A stretch of 55,470 bases of DNA from an uncultured Clostridia bacterium (GCA_937916395.1 CALFTN010000038.1:1-55470), one strand, 5' to 3'. Shown: positions 16,998-25,158, counted from the first letter of the stretch. Notes: generated by a model not told the origin, from the sequence alone. Made by a program: numbers and translations.

Positions 16998-17003
16998 ACA
17001 AAT

Positions 17004-17095
17004 GACAGAAGAGCAATCTTTACCGATTACTCCTTCGCATTTGAGATTAGAAAACTAACCGCAAGTACGAGGCGCGGTTAGTTTTCTCTATTATC
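17004..17095 (+). ncRNA. Putative leader-mimic antisense/trans sRNA convergent with the 18.7-17.1 kb operon
   Basis: A strong promoter gives a transcript of about 90 nt with no reading frame. Its 3' end is a perfect 14-bp hairpin (17049-17062 with 17074-17087), followed by a weak U-rich tail. The 5' part contains CGATTACTCCTTCGC (17024-17038), close to CGGTTACTCCTTC in the leader of the convergent mRNA (minus 18766-18755 region). The CUCCUUCGC piece can pair with the Shine-Dalgarno region GCGAAAGGAG of the 46-residue peptide gene with one bulged A. The architecture parallels the 51.6-kb locus. A regulatory RNA is inferred; no known Rfam family was recognised. Confidence 0.55.
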
Positions 17096-17149
17096 AGAGC
17101 AAATCTAATAATACCACAATCAAAACCAGATTGTTTTGGACAATATCTG

Positions 17150-17711
17150 TTAATTTAATGCTTCCACTTGTTGGTCTGTTGCAAAATCCTTCTCTATTAT
17201 TTCTTTGTTCAAAACTTTTCCACAAGAATCATATGTGTAATATGTATTTTCTTCTGGAATTCCAACTAATCCATCACCATCATCAATCCACTCACCAAGC
17301 CCCGTACCTCGAAATACAATTGAGATATCTCCATTAGGTTCAGTAAATGTATACGCATTTATTCCATTTGTATTACTAAAACTACTCGTACCTTCTCCAG
17401 TATCAGGTATAAGCCAACTTTGATCACCAATCTTAGTTTCCCCCAATTCTGGATTTTTTTCAACTGCATTTTTTATCATTTCAAACTGTTTTTTTCTATT
17501 AAAGACCAATTCGACAAATTCTCTTTTTGTTTTTTTCAAAACTAACAATTAAATCGTTTATAGTTTCTTCTTTTGATAATAATTCTCTTTTTGAATCTTC
17601 TGTCACAAGATACATTATCGTATTAAAAACCACTTGATTATTTGCATTTTCAAAAATTTTATTTTCTACTACATCCATAATAATACCCTCATTCACTCCA
17701 TCTAATTTCAT
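17150..17711 (-). pseudogene. Decayed lipase-fold (Mbeg1/DUF2974-like) gene, frameshifted and truncated
   Basis: Two overlapping frames make one ancestral protein. The first (17711 to about 17540) begins MKLDGVNEGIIMDVVENKIF; the second continues KKTKREFVELVFNRKKQFEM and ends TDQQVEALN. The junction is an A7 tract on the minus strand, and removing one A restores the frame. The second part carries YTFTEPNGDISIVFRGTGLG and EWIDDGDGL, matching the N-terminal half of clostridial lipase-like proteins. The expected GHSKGG nucleophile-elbow half is missing, because a stop follows EALN. The start overlaps the preceding membrane protein gene. It was probably once a secreted or surface hydrolase. Confidence 0.65.
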
Positions 17712-18519
17712 CCAAATTCAAATCATTATGAATAAAAATATATCCAGATCCTATAGATGAACTCGATATATTATTTCGTTCAATTAAAGCATCTTCTATA
17801 GGTTCTTCAACATAATATATTTTTATAATATTTAATAAAATATCATTATTTTTTAAAATCTCAACCACTTCATTAGCATCTTTTTCCTTTGTTTCCATAG
17901 AACTCGTCACAATTAGCGTTACAGATGAATTTCTCAAACAACGCTTAATATATTCATCAAAACTCATATCACCTTTGTTATGTTCCGCACTAACAACGCC
18001 AGGCAGGATTTTTATTTGAATATCGCCATACACTGGATACAATAGTTTTTTTATTTCATTTTCAGATTCCTCAAGATATTTAATTGATAAATAATCATCC
18101 GACCATTTTTTGTGATCCAAAAACAAATATCTTTTATTCACCAATAATCTAATCTTTTCGTCTGGAAGTTTCTCTGCTTTAAATGTATATGAAATTGTGC
18201 TATGAGACCATACACTATCTCCAGGTCCAGTATATTCAAAAACATCGTTGTATTTCTTTGAAAGTTCTGATTCCATATATGCTACGCCATAAGTTCTTTT
18301 AAAAAAAGAATCTATTACGTTTACCGATACAAAAATAAGTACAACAATACAAAAAACTCTCTTTATTTGTTTAAAAATGAGCTTTCTACGTTTCGTTTTT
18401 TTAACATCTACTGATGTAGAATTATTTGTTTGACAATTTGCTTTTTTTATTTGATTTTCCCCTTGCAATTCATAGATCTCATTATTTTTTTGCGACATAT
18501 TTGGGTTATTATTCTCCAT
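17689..18519 (-). CDS. Single-pass membrane protein of unknown function
   Basis: This 276-residue protein has a polar Asn-rich N-terminus, a basic stop-transfer (KKTKRRKLIFKQIKR, about 40-54), one transmembrane segment (about 55-72) and an extracytoplasmic domain of about 200 residues. No cysteines or catalytic motifs are evident in the outer domain. GAGGTG lies upstream of the start. It is the second gene of a unit with a 46-residue peptide upstream and a lipase-like pseudogene downstream, whose start overlaps it. The layout (membrane protein next to a hydrolase) may reflect a protective or secretion-partner role, but that is conjecture. Confidence 0.65.
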   Translation of the reverse strand: MENNNPNMSQKNNEIYELQGENQIKKANCQTNNSTSVDVKKTKRRKLIFKQIKRVFCIVVLIFVSVNVIDSFFKRTYGVAYMESELSKKYNDVFEYTGPGDSVWSHSTISYTFKAEKLPDEKIRLLVNKRYLFLDHKKWSDDYLSIKYLEESENEIKKLLYPVYGDIQIKILPGVVSAEHNKGDMSFDEYIKRCLRNSSVTLIVTSSMETKEKDANEVVEILKNNDILLNIIKIYYVEEPIEDALIERNNISSSSIGSGYIFIHNDLNLDEIRWSE

Positions 18520-18538
18520 TTAGATACACCTCAATTTT

Positions 18539-18679
18539 TTATTTTTCTTTCATACTATTTCCAAAACCATCAATAACTGGCTCTAAAAAATATTCCATAA
18601 CGCTAAAAAGAATATTGCCAGAAACAATTGATGCTTCAAATAGTGAAAACAAGATGCCATCAAAGTTACTTAAAACCAT
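18539..18679 (-). CDS. 46-residue hydrophobic/amphipathic peptide with sequestered ribosome site
   Basis: The peptide starts MVLSNFDGILFSLFEASI and ends EPVIDGFGNSMKEK. It is largely hydrophobic with scattered acidic residues and a short charged tail. GAAAGGAG (minus 18696-18689) lies 9 bases before the ATG. That ribosome site is exactly complementary to CTCCTTTC 20 bases upstream, around an inner CTGGT/ACCAG hairpin. It ends 19 bases before the membrane protein gene, so it leads that operon. A strong promoter lies 112 bases upstream. It may be a toxin-like or leader peptide; no family was recognised. Confidence 0.6.
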   Translation of the reverse strand: MVLSNFDGILFSLFEASIVSGNILFSVMEYFLEPVIDGFGNSMKEK

Positions 18680-18688
18680 AGGCATCAT

Positions 18689-18724
18689 CTCCTTTCGCTG
18701 GTGTTACCAGTATGTAGAAAGGAG
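18689..18724 (-). promoter_or_regulatory. Shine-Dalgarno-sequestering hairpin in the 46-residue peptide leader
   Basis: On the minus strand CTCCTTTC (18724-18717) pairs with GAAAGGAG (18696-18689), and between them CTGGT pairs with ACCAG around AAC. The second arm is the ribosome site itself. The leader also holds GCGGTTACTCCTTC (18768-18755), a second anti-Shine-Dalgarno copy, which can fold into a TACTC/GAGTA plus TTCTAA/TTAGAA hairpin. Confidence 0.65.
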
Positions 18725-18798
18725 CGTTGAGAAAATACTCATTTCTAAAAGTTAGAAGGAGTAACCGCTGGTATATGACTACCCAACTGCCAAGTCAA

Positions 18799-18827
18799 AT
18801 TATACAACAATATATGACTCTTTTCAA
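18799..18827 (-). promoter_or_regulatory. SigA promoter of the 46-residue peptide operon
   Basis: TTGAAA (18822-18827), 17-base spacer, TATAAT (18799-18804) on the minus strand. It is divergent from the tRNA-Gln promoter. Confidence 0.75.
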
Positions 18828-18874
18828 TAGAAAGTTCTAAAATTCGATTTGTAGAAAATATTATAAATAAACAC

Positions 18875-18903
18875 TTGACAATTTAAAATATTGGTAGTAT
18901 AAT
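18875..18903 (+). promoter_or_regulatory. SigA promoter of tRNA-Gln
   Basis: TTGACA (18875-18880), 17-base spacer, TATAAT (18898-18903), a full-consensus promoter 11 bases before the tRNA. Confidence 0.85.
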
Positions 18904-18914
18904 ATCAAAGTCTT

Positions 18915-18988
18915 AGCGGGATAGTGTAACGGTAGCACGACAGACTCTGACTCTGTTTGTTGGGGTTCGAATCCCTATCCCGCTGCCA
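18915..18988 (+). tRNA. tRNA-Gln (anticodon CTG)
   Basis: The acceptor stem AGCGGGA pairs with TCCCGCT. The anticodon stem ACAGA/TCTGT encloses loop CTCTGAC with anticodon CTG. The T loop GGTTCGAATCC is canonical, and CCA is encoded. A terminator hairpin follows at once. Confidence 0.93.
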
Positions 18989-18990
18989 AA

Positions 18991-19028
18991 AAGAAAAGTC
19001 GCACAATTTGTGTGACTTTTTCTTTTTG
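18991..19028 (+). terminator. Terminator of tRNA-Gln
   Basis: GAAAAGTCGCACA pairs with TGTGTGACTTTTTC (one wobble), followed by TTTTTG. Confidence 0.75.
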
Positions 19029-19158
19029 TACTATTATCTATTATTTATTCTTTCTTATCTATTCTCTAAAAAACAACTTTTCCAGATAAAAGATAAAACG
19101 AAAACCCTTCACTTGCAGTAGCAATGTTTAATTTTTTGTGATATAATGTAATAAACCT

Positions 19159-19235
19159 CTGCCCATGGCGCAGCTGGATAACGCAGCAGATTCCGATTCT
19201 GAAGAACGGGGGTTCAAATCCCTCTGGGCAGGCCA
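19159..19235 (+). tRNA. tRNA-Arg (anticodon CCG)
   Basis: The acceptor stem CTGCCCA pairs with TGGGCAG. The anticodon arm GCAGA-TTCCGAT-TCTGA places CCG at 34-36, and the T loop is GGTTCAAATCC. CCA is encoded. The top pair of the anticodon stem is mismatched. TATAAT lies about 13 bases upstream. Confidence 0.9.
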
Positions 19236-19275
19236 AAAAGAAAAGTCGCACTTTTAGTGTGGCTTTTCTTTTTGT
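19236..19275 (+). terminator. Terminator of tRNA-Arg
   Basis: AAAAGTCGCACT (19241-19252) pairs with AGTGTGGCTTTT (19256-19267), followed by CTTTTTG. The terminator and its AT-rich flank are near copies of those after tRNA-Gln. Confidence 0.75.
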
Positions 19276-19366
19276 ATTATTCTCTATTATTTATTCTTTC
19301 TTATCTATTCTCTAAAAACACATAGCAATATTACATTTAATATGCTATAATATATCTGGTGATAAT

Positions 19367-19843
19367 ATGTTCAGAGAATTAACTAGAAAAAACAAACAGA
19401 TTTCAAATGAAAAATGTATAGAAATTTTGAAAACCGAAACACGCGGAGTTCTTTCTGTAAATAGTGAAAATGGATTCCCTTATGGTATGCCAATGAATCA
19501 TTATTATTGTGAAGACAATAATAAAATATATTTTCATTCTGGCAAAACAGGTTACAAACTCGACTGTTTAAAGCAAAATAACAAAGCTTCTTTCTGTGTT
19601 TATACAAAAGGCTACAAAGATGAGAATGACTGGGCTTTTAATGTGGAAAGTGTAATTGTTTTTGGCGAAATTAAAATAATTGAAGATGAAGAAGTAATAA
19701 AAAATGTTACAACTAAATTATCTCACAAATTCACAAATGATGATGAATATATAAACAATGAAATAAAAAACTATTTAAAAGCAACTCTTTTATTAGAATT
19801 AACTCCCCTTCACATTTGTGGTAAAAAGGTAAAAGAATCATAA
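19367..19843 (+). CDS. Pyridoxamine 5'-phosphate oxidase-family flavoprotein (NimA-like)
   Basis: This 158-residue protein has the split-barrel FMN-binding pattern: CIEILKTETRGVLSVN, then GFPYGMPMNHYYCED, KIYFHSGKTGYKLDCLK, and VESVIVFGEIKII. This arrangement, with FHSG and a Lys-rich helix, matches the PNPOx/NimA-like group found in many gut clostridia. Those proteins bind FMN or another cofactor and reduce small molecules, sometimes nitroimidazoles. GGTGAT precedes the ATG. It stands alone between the tRNA genes and the phosphate uptake pair. Confidence 0.85.
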   Translation: MFRELTRKNKQISNEKCIEILKTETRGVLSVNSENGFPYGMPMNHYYCEDNNKIYFHSGKTGYKLDCLKQNNKASFCVYTKGYKDENDWAFNVESVIVFGEIKIIEDEEVIKNVTTKLSHKFTNDDEYINNEIKNYLKATLLLELTPLHICGKKVKES

Positions 19844-19906
19844 TTTCCTTGATATTATTTATTAAATAATTTATAATAAAATAAATTCAAATACAGGAGT
19901 GATTTT

Positions 19907-20566
19907 ATGTTCAATCACAAAACAAAAAATAATCCTGTTCATATGTTAATTATGGACCAGATTAATGACGTTGAAAATTGCCTTATTCAATTCGAGAGCT
20001 TTATTCGTGCCTCTTCTGCACCTAATGTATCATTTGATACTTTGGGCACATTAGCAAAAGGCATCAGCGATGCAGAAGCAGTTGCCGATATTTCTCTCAG
20101 AAAAATGATTGACTCTTTAAGTGGCAGTTCTTTCTTAACAGCTACAAGACAGGATTTAATTTCTATTGCTACTGGCTGTGACGCTATCGCAAATAAATGC
20201 GAGAGTTATGCTAAAATGTCGGTATTTCAAAGTTTTGTTTTCCCTGCAGAATACAGTGAAGATTTGCTTAATATTATTGCAATAAGCCGCAAACAATTTG
20301 ATGTTTTAAGAAAGAGTATAAGCCTTCTCTTCTCTGATTTCGGCTCACTTTTAAAAGACCATACAATTCTTGACGAAATAAGAAAACAGGAATCAAGCGT
20401 TGATGCTATTGAAGAAAGCCTTTATGAGAGAATATTTAAAATGGATATTTCACTCTCCGAAAAAATGCAAATGAGAGAATTTGCTGATCATATTGCAGAG
20501 CTTTCAGATATTATCGAAAACTTAGCAGATAAAATTCAGATTATGTTAGTAACAAGAAAGGCTTGA
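19907..20566 (+). CDS. DUF47/PhoU-like phosphate transport accessory protein
   Basis: This 219-residue all-helical protein belongs to the DUF47 group (PhoU-like), usually encoded next to Pit phosphate transporters as here. It has the long amphipathic helices DQINDVENCLIQFESFI, LISIATGCDAIANKCESYA and AIEESLYERIF, and the acidic metal-binding helices of PhoU-type bundles. It probably tunes the activity of the transporter that starts 4 bases after its stop. AGGAGTG lies upstream. Confidence 0.88.
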   Translation: MFNHKTKNNPVHMLIMDQINDVENCLIQFESFIRASSAPNVSFDTLGTLAKGISDAEAVADISLRKMIDSLSGSSFLTATRQDLISIATGCDAIANKCESYAKMSVFQSFVFPAEYSEDLLNIIAISRKQFDVLRKSISLLFSDFGSLLKDHTILDEIRKQESSVDAIEESLYERIFKMDISLSEKMQMREFADHIAELSDIIENLADKIQIMLVTRKA

Positions 20567-20570
20567 TTAT

Positions 20571-21644
20571 ATGATATACCTTTTGCTTTTTGCTGGGTTA
20601 TTTATGGGCTGGTCGCTTGGTACTAACGATGCTGCCAACGCTTTTGGTACAGCAGTTGCTACCCGTGTTGTAAAATACAGAACTGCAGTTATAATAATTG
20701 CCATTCTGGTAATTGTCGGTGCATTTATTGGTGGTGCTAATAATATAGATAAGGTTGCAGAGCTTTCCACAAGTAATGAAGTAATCGCTTCAGAATCACA
20801 GGTTCTCGATGCAATTAAAAACAACACAGTCGAAACTTTGCGACTTAAATCTGCTATAAAAGCTGCTATAATTTTCACCTGTGCTGCCGTTACAGTTTTT
20901 GTGATGAGTTACCTTAAATTCCCAGTTTCGGCTAACCAATCTATTACTGGTGCGATAATTGGCTGGGGACTTTTTTACGCTGACTATACGAATCCTGAAA
21001 TTTTAGCAATCAATTTGCCACAAATAAGCAAATTTGCTTCTACTTGGATTTTAAACCCTTTGGGTGCAGGTATTATTTCTTTTATTTTAGTATTTTTATT
21101 CCATAAATTTATAGAAAATAAGTTTTCATCTTTAAGTCACTACGACAAAATAGTAAAAATCGGTTATTTATTTGCTGGTGCTTTCGCTTCCTACAGCATC
21201 GGTGTTAACTCTTCTGCTAACGTTACTGCTCTTTATTTTGACGCAGCTTTCGAGAAAACTGGAGTTGCAGCAAACCTACTTACAGATGCCAGGGTTGCCG
21301 CTACTATAGGTGGTATTGCCATTGCTATTGGCGTTCTCACCTATTCAAAGCGTGTAATGATGACTGTTGGTAGCAGCATTGCAGATATAAGCCAGATGGA
21401 TGGCTTCTTAGTAATTATAGCAATGGCTTTAACTGTAGTTATCATGGGCAAATGGATGGGAATTCCTGTTTCTACTTCTCAAGCAGTTGTTGGTGCAGTT
21501 GTTGGTGCTGGACTCACAAGGGGAATTCGAACAGTAAATTTCAGCGTTTTTAAGAACATTGCAATTGCTTGGGTAAGCTCCCCTACAGTTGCAGGACTTT
21601 TAGCTTATGGAATTGCATTCCTTACACAAAATTATTTTGGATAA
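20571..21644 (+). CDS. pit: Inorganic phosphate transporter, Pit family
   Basis: This 357-residue, roughly 10-helix membrane protein has the duplicated PiT signatures: GWSLGTNDAANAFGTAVATR near the N-terminus and YSIGVNSSANVTALYFD in the second half, plus VSANQSITGAIIGWG and VSTSQAVVGAVVGAG. It couples phosphate uptake to cations. It is cotranscribed with the DUF47 gene. The ribosome site AAAGG lies in the 3' end of that gene, so translation is coupled. Confidence 0.93.
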   Translation: MIYLLLFAGLFMGWSLGTNDAANAFGTAVATRVVKYRTAVIIIAILVIVGAFIGGANNIDKVAELSTSNEVIASESQVLDAIKNNTVETLRLKSAIKAAIIFTCAAVTVFVMSYLKFPVSANQSITGAIIGWGLFYADYTNPEILAINLPQISKFASTWILNPLGAGIISFILVFLFHKFIENKFSSLSHYDKIVKIGYLFAGAFASYSIGVNSSANVTALYFDAAFEKTGVAANLLTDARVAATIGGIAIAIGVLTYSKRVMMTVGSSIADISQMDGFLVIIAMALTVVIMGKWMGIPVSTSQAVVGAVVGAGLTRGIRTVNFSVFKNIAIAWVSSPTVAGLLAYGIAFLTQNYFG

Positions 21645-21661
21645 GAAACAATTTATATAAT

Positions 21662-21692
21662 AAAAATCCGTTGTGTAGCACAACGGATTTTT
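21662..21692. terminator. Bidirectional terminator between pit and the BofA-like gene
   Basis: AAAAATCCGTTGTG (21662-21675) pairs with CACAACGGATTTTT (21679-21692) around TAG. Confidence 0.85.
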
Positions 21693-21693
21693 A

Positions 21694-21945
21694 TTATATG
21701 CAAAATGTATTTATTAATAACAGCATTATTACCCCAGGGACTGAAAACAATGCAGAAATACTTAAGGTCAACCAATTCACGCAAATAGAAATAGGTATAA
21801 AATTAGATAAAGCAGTTACTGCACAAATCGCCCCTACACCACCCAGAACGCTTGTAAATAAAGCTTTGAAGAAGCATTTGCTACTTTTGAAAATCAATAA
21901 TGAAATTAAAATCAATACACCAATAAATATATAAATACTTGTCAT
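21694..21945 (-). CDS. bofA: BofA-family membrane protein (pro-sigma-K processing inhibitor-like)
   Basis: This 83-residue protein has two or three membrane helices and ends ALFSVPGVIMLLLINTFCI, matching the conserved C-terminus of BofA (LxGIPGxxLLLL). BofA holds the SpoIVFB protease inactive during sporulation. The middle GGVGAICAVTALSNFIPI is also typical. A weak GGTGAT ribosome site lies upstream. It stands alone and convergent to pit, so its sporulation role is inferred from family membership only. Confidence 0.75.
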   Translation of the reverse strand: MTSIYIFIGVLILISLLIFKSSKCFFKALFTSVLGGVGAICAVTALSNFIPISICVNWLTLSISALFSVPGVIMLLLINTFCI

Positions 21946-22050
21946 AATATCACCACTATAAAATATGCCTTACAATAAAAATTTATTACTATAATAAATT
22001 CAACTAAAACAGCATACACTTATTATAGTATAAAATTTGAAAGGTTGATT

Positions 22051-22263
22051 GTGGTGGACAAACACTCTTACTCTTATGAGCAATATTGCTCAATAGTAAA
22101 TAAAAATATTATTATTTTAGAAACTTCTTATTATGATGGTAATAAAAAGATAAAATGTCTTAATCACTACAAATGCAAAAAAGAATTTGGGGGTTGTAAA
22201 AATAAATTTGTATTAGCTAAGCAAGAAAAGACAGGAAAGACTATTGAAAAAAGCACGCAGTAA
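22051..22263 (+). CDS. Small Cys/Lys-rich hypothetical protein
   Basis: A short frame of about 70 residues with start GTG at 22051, 6 bases after GAAAGG. It reads VDKHSYSYEQYCSIVN and later LNHYKCKKEFGGCKNKF, with four cysteines that could bind metal. No family was recognised. It ends 25 bases before hemW, whose GGTG ribosome site and TTG start lie in the gap. The reading frame may be real because of the ribosome site, but evidence is thin. Confidence 0.4.
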   Translation: MVDKHSYSYEQYCSIVNKNIIILETSYYDGNKKIKCLNHYKCKKEFGGCKNKFVLAKQEKTGKTIEKSTQ

Positions 22264-22288
22264 TTATATAATATCTGTGGTGATTTAA

Positions 22289-23401
22289 TTGAACGGTATT
22301 TACATTCATATTCCATTTTGTAGGTCGAAATGTCCCTACTGTGATTTTTATTCATTAACCAAACCCATTGAATTACAAGAGGTTTATGTTAACTCTCTTA
22401 TTGATGAAATTAAAACAGGCAGACGTTTTAATGGCATTTTCGAAGCTAAAAGCTCACACTTTGACACAATATATTTAGGTGGTGGAACACCATCTATTTT
22501 AACCGGGGAACATATTTTTAATATTATAACCGCTTTAAAAGAAAATTACCAAATATCAGAAAATGCTGAAATTACTATTGAATGTAACCCGAATTCAGAT
22601 ATTGAAGCGCTTATACCATATTTTAAAAAATGTGGTGTTAACAGAATTTCGCTCGGAATGCAATCTTCTGTTGATATCGAGAGAAAAAAACTAGGACGCA
22701 CATCAGATAAAAAACGTATTTTTGATATTATTAACGTATTAAAAAGCAATAATATTTCAAACATTTCGTTAGATATAATGCTTGGAATACCGGAACAAAC
22801 CCTTGATTCTCTTAAGGAAACCCTCAACTTTATTAAAGAATGTGATGTCACTCATATCAGTGCATATATTTTAAGCATTGAAGAAAACACTCCTTTTTTC
22901 AAATTACAGGACAAATTAAATTTAGCAGATGAAGATACCGTTTGTGAGTTTTATGAATTTACCGTAAAGTATTTGGCTGATATTGGGTTTAATCATTATG
23001 AAATTTCAAACTTTGCAAAACCAGGCTTTGAAAGTAAACACAACACAAAATACTGGCTTTTAAATAATTATTTAGGTTTAGGGCCATCTGCACATTCTTT
23101 TATAAACGGCAAACGCTATTATTTTGAGAATGAGATAAATAGCTTTATTAACGGTGCTCCTCCAGCTTTTGATTGTAATGGTGGTGACAAAGAAGAATTT
23201 ATAATGCTTCGTTTAAGGCTAAAAAATGGCTTGAATTTAAAAGAACTAACGAGCATTTATGGTACTGATGCTAATGAACAAATATTAGCTAAAATACCTG
23301 AATTAGAAAAAAATGGATTAATTGATTTTGATGGTGAGAATATCAGTCTTACCGAAAAAGGATTTTTACTTTCAAATAGTATTATTGCTGAATTAATATA
23401 A
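22289..23401 (+). CDS. hemW: HemW-like radical SAM protein (heme chaperone)
   Basis: This 370-residue protein begins with a TTG start (GGTGATTTAA upstream) and IYIHIPFCRSKCPYCDFYS, the CxxxCxYC cluster motif of the HemN/HemW radical SAM group. GGGTPS, ECNPNS, RISLGMQS and LDIMLGIPEQT follow in the expected order, and the C-terminal domain has the winged-helix LxxxGL pattern. The short length and lack of the N-terminal HemN extension point to HemW rather than oxygen-independent coproporphyrinogen oxidase. HemW inserts heme into proteins. Confidence 0.9.
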   Translation: MNGIYIHIPFCRSKCPYCDFYSLTKPIELQEVYVNSLIDEIKTGRRFNGIFEAKSSHFDTIYLGGGTPSILTGEHIFNIITALKENYQISENAEITIECNPNSDIEALIPYFKKCGVNRISLGMQSSVDIERKKLGRTSDKKRIFDIINVLKSNNISNISLDIMLGIPEQTLDSLKETLNFIKECDVTHISAYILSIEENTPFFKLQDKLNLADEDTVCEFYEFTVKYLADIGFNHYEISNFAKPGFESKHNTKYWLLNNYLGLGPSAHSFINGKRYYFENEINSFINGAPPAFDCNGGDKEEFIMLRLRLKNGLNLKELTSIYGTDANEQILAKIPELEKNGLIDFDGENISLTEKGFLLSNSIIAELI

Positions 23402-23433
23402 AAAGGACATCGGATTAAATCCAATGTCCTTTT
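23401..23433. terminator. Bidirectional terminator between hemW and mltG
   Basis: AAAAGGACAT (23401-23410) pairs with ATGTCCTTTT (23424-23433) between convergent genes. Confidence 0.85.
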
Positions 23434-23436
23434 ATA

Positions 23437-25158
23437 TTAATCTTCGTCATCGCTTATAGCCGCCGCTTTATAACCATTCTGGTTATGTTCGCTGAAGGTA
23501 ACAGCATAGTAAACATTACCCTTAGCATCATGTCTGAAGTAGTTATATTCAGTATCTGTAGGATAAAGTGCTGCTGCAATTGCTGCCCCACCAGGGTTGC
23601 ATATTGCACCTACAGGAAGACCTTTACAATCTGTACTATAGGTATCATATAAATCACGGTAAGCAATATATTTCTGTGTATCTGTAGTAGAAGATGTAAG
23701 CGTTGCTTTTATTGTTTCTATAAGATATTTTTCAGTAGAGTCACACTCTAAGCGTGGGAATGTACCAGGTTTATCAAGACGATTGTGGAGAACAGAAGAA
23801 ATATCTTTCATCTGACCTGAGTTTGCTGCCTCTGCTTGAATTATAGATGCAAGAGTAATAACTTCATCAACTGACATACCTAATTTTTCAGCTTGCTTCT
23901 GATAATCAGCAGTCCATTTTGATTTAAAGTTATCTAAAAATCTTCTTACAACACTTGAAGCATTTTCTCCTACATAAAATTCATAAGTATCAGGGTAAAT
24001 ATAACCTTCGAGTGTGCGGAATCTTAAGTCTTTATCAGCCTGATTTTTAAGGAATGCATATTCGCTTGAAAAATCTACTGATTGCATTGTTTTAATAAAG
24101 CTTGATGCCGTACAAACCTTATTTGATTCAAGTTTTTCTGCAATTTGGTCGATTGTATAGCCCTCAGGGAATGTAAGTGTAATAGTTTCATAAGTGGTAT
24201 TACCTACCTGCATGGTAGAAAGCATTTTTTCAACGCCCCAGTCACTATTAAGTGTATATGAGCCAGATATATACTTATCATCATCATGAAAAAGCTTAAC
24301 AAACAACTTACAGAAGCCTTTATTTTTAATTAATTTATTCTCTTTTAAAATATCAATAACATCATCGTCAGTTGCACCAGCAGAAATTGTAACCTCACAG
24401 CTCAAATCACGCTTATCTATAGCAAGAACGTCGTTTATACAACCAATACCATAAATACAAAGAATAGTACTTGTAACAGCGACTATTAAAAAATAAATAG
24501 CTAATTTTGTGAGTTTTTCTTTTACGGTTAAAACGCCTTGAGCTCTACGCTCTTTCTGATGTTTTTTCATAGCAATCTCACGCCTTTGTGAAGCAGTTAC
24601 AGGCGGTGCAGAGGTTACTTTGTCACCATGGGCATTTCTTGCATACTTGCCGTATGGCGACTGACCTCCTGCTCGTTTCTGACGTTCTGCTTCTTCTTTA
24701 ATTTCTTGTGGTGGATTAGAAAAATAAACCTCACCATTATACTTTTTATTCGTTCTTTCAAAACGACTACGCCTCTGAGACTCATTTCTGTCAATCTCAT
24801 CAAGATACTCGTCTGCTTTTGATTTTGGAAAAATTCCTTTAGCCATTTTAAAAGCCTCGTTACCCCTGTTACTACTCTTAGGAGTCGGCAAATCCTTTTC
24901 CGGGTCTCTGTAAAATGGACTGTTTGGATTTTGTTTTCTCTTTGGTGTAGGTGGCTCCTGCCTATTGAAATACACATCATTCTGACTTGACACCGAACGG
25001 TTTGGGGTCGGCTTCAAATCGTCTTGCACAAACGATTTTCTTTCAAAATCTGGCCTTGTATCATAACCAGAACTGCCACTATTACTGCTGATATCTCTCG
25101 AAGTATCTTTATCAAAATTCTTCAAAAGGTCATCATAATCGTTAAAATCTCGAGCCAT
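23437..25158 (-). CDS. mltG: Endolytic murein transglycosylase MltG with long cytoplasmic N-terminus
   Basis: This 573-residue protein has a polar, Arg/Pro/Gln-rich cytoplasmic N-terminus of about 215 residues, one transmembrane segment (about 219-240), then a LysM-like region and the MltG domain. Key motifs are FPEGYTIDQIAEKL, YPDTYEF, ITLASIIQAEAA (catalytic Glu), VLHNRLD, LECDSTEKY and GLPVGAICNPGGAAI. MltG cuts nascent glycan strands and sets their length. The cytoplasmic extension is longer than in E. coli and common in clostridia. The start has AAAGGAG 9 bases upstream, and it ends at a shared terminator. Confidence 0.93.
   Translation of the reverse strand: MARDFNDYDDLLKNFDKDTSRDISSNSGSSGYDTRPDFERKSFVQDDLKPTPNRSVSSQNDVYFNRQEPPTPKRKQNPNSPFYRDPEKDLPTPKSSNRGNEAFKMAKGIFPKSKADEYLDEIDRNESQRRSRFERTNKKYNGEVYFSNPPQEIKEEAERQKRAGGQSPYGKYARNAHGDKVTSAPPVTASQRREIAMKKHQKERRAQGVLTVKEKLTKLAIYFLIVAVTSTILCIYGIGCINDVLAIDKRDLSCEVTISAGATDDDVIDILKENKLIKNKGFCKLFVKLFHDDDKYISGSYTLNSDWGVEKMLSTMQVGNTTYETITLTFPEGYTIDQIAEKLESNKVCTASSFIKTMQSVDFSSEYAFLKNQADKDLRFRTLEGYIYPDTYEFYVGENASSVVRRFLDNFKSKWTADYQKQAEKLGMSVDEVITLASIIQAEAANSGQMKDISSVLHNRLDKPGTFPRLECDSTEKYLIETIKATLTSSTTDTQKYIAYRDLYDTYSTDCKGLPVGAICNPGGAAIAAALYPTDTEYNYFRHDAKGNVYYAVTFSEHNQNGYKAAAISDDED

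Noticed and set aside
17534..17548. Programmed -1 frameshift in the A AAA AAC slip site of the lipase-like gene
   Set aside because: The second frame is +1 relative to the first, so a -1 slip would not join them. A simple one-base homopolymer indel, with the truncated C-terminus, fits decay better.
18727..18840. Plus-strand TTG reading frame of about 37 codons with AAAGGAG upstream
   Set aside because: The apparent ribosome site is the inverse of the minus-strand anti-SD arm, and the frame ends in AT-rich sequence before a tRNA promoter. It has no recognisable family.
19066..19251. Minus-strand reading frame over tRNA-Arg
   Set aside because: It is the translated complement of the tRNA and its flanks, a common false call.
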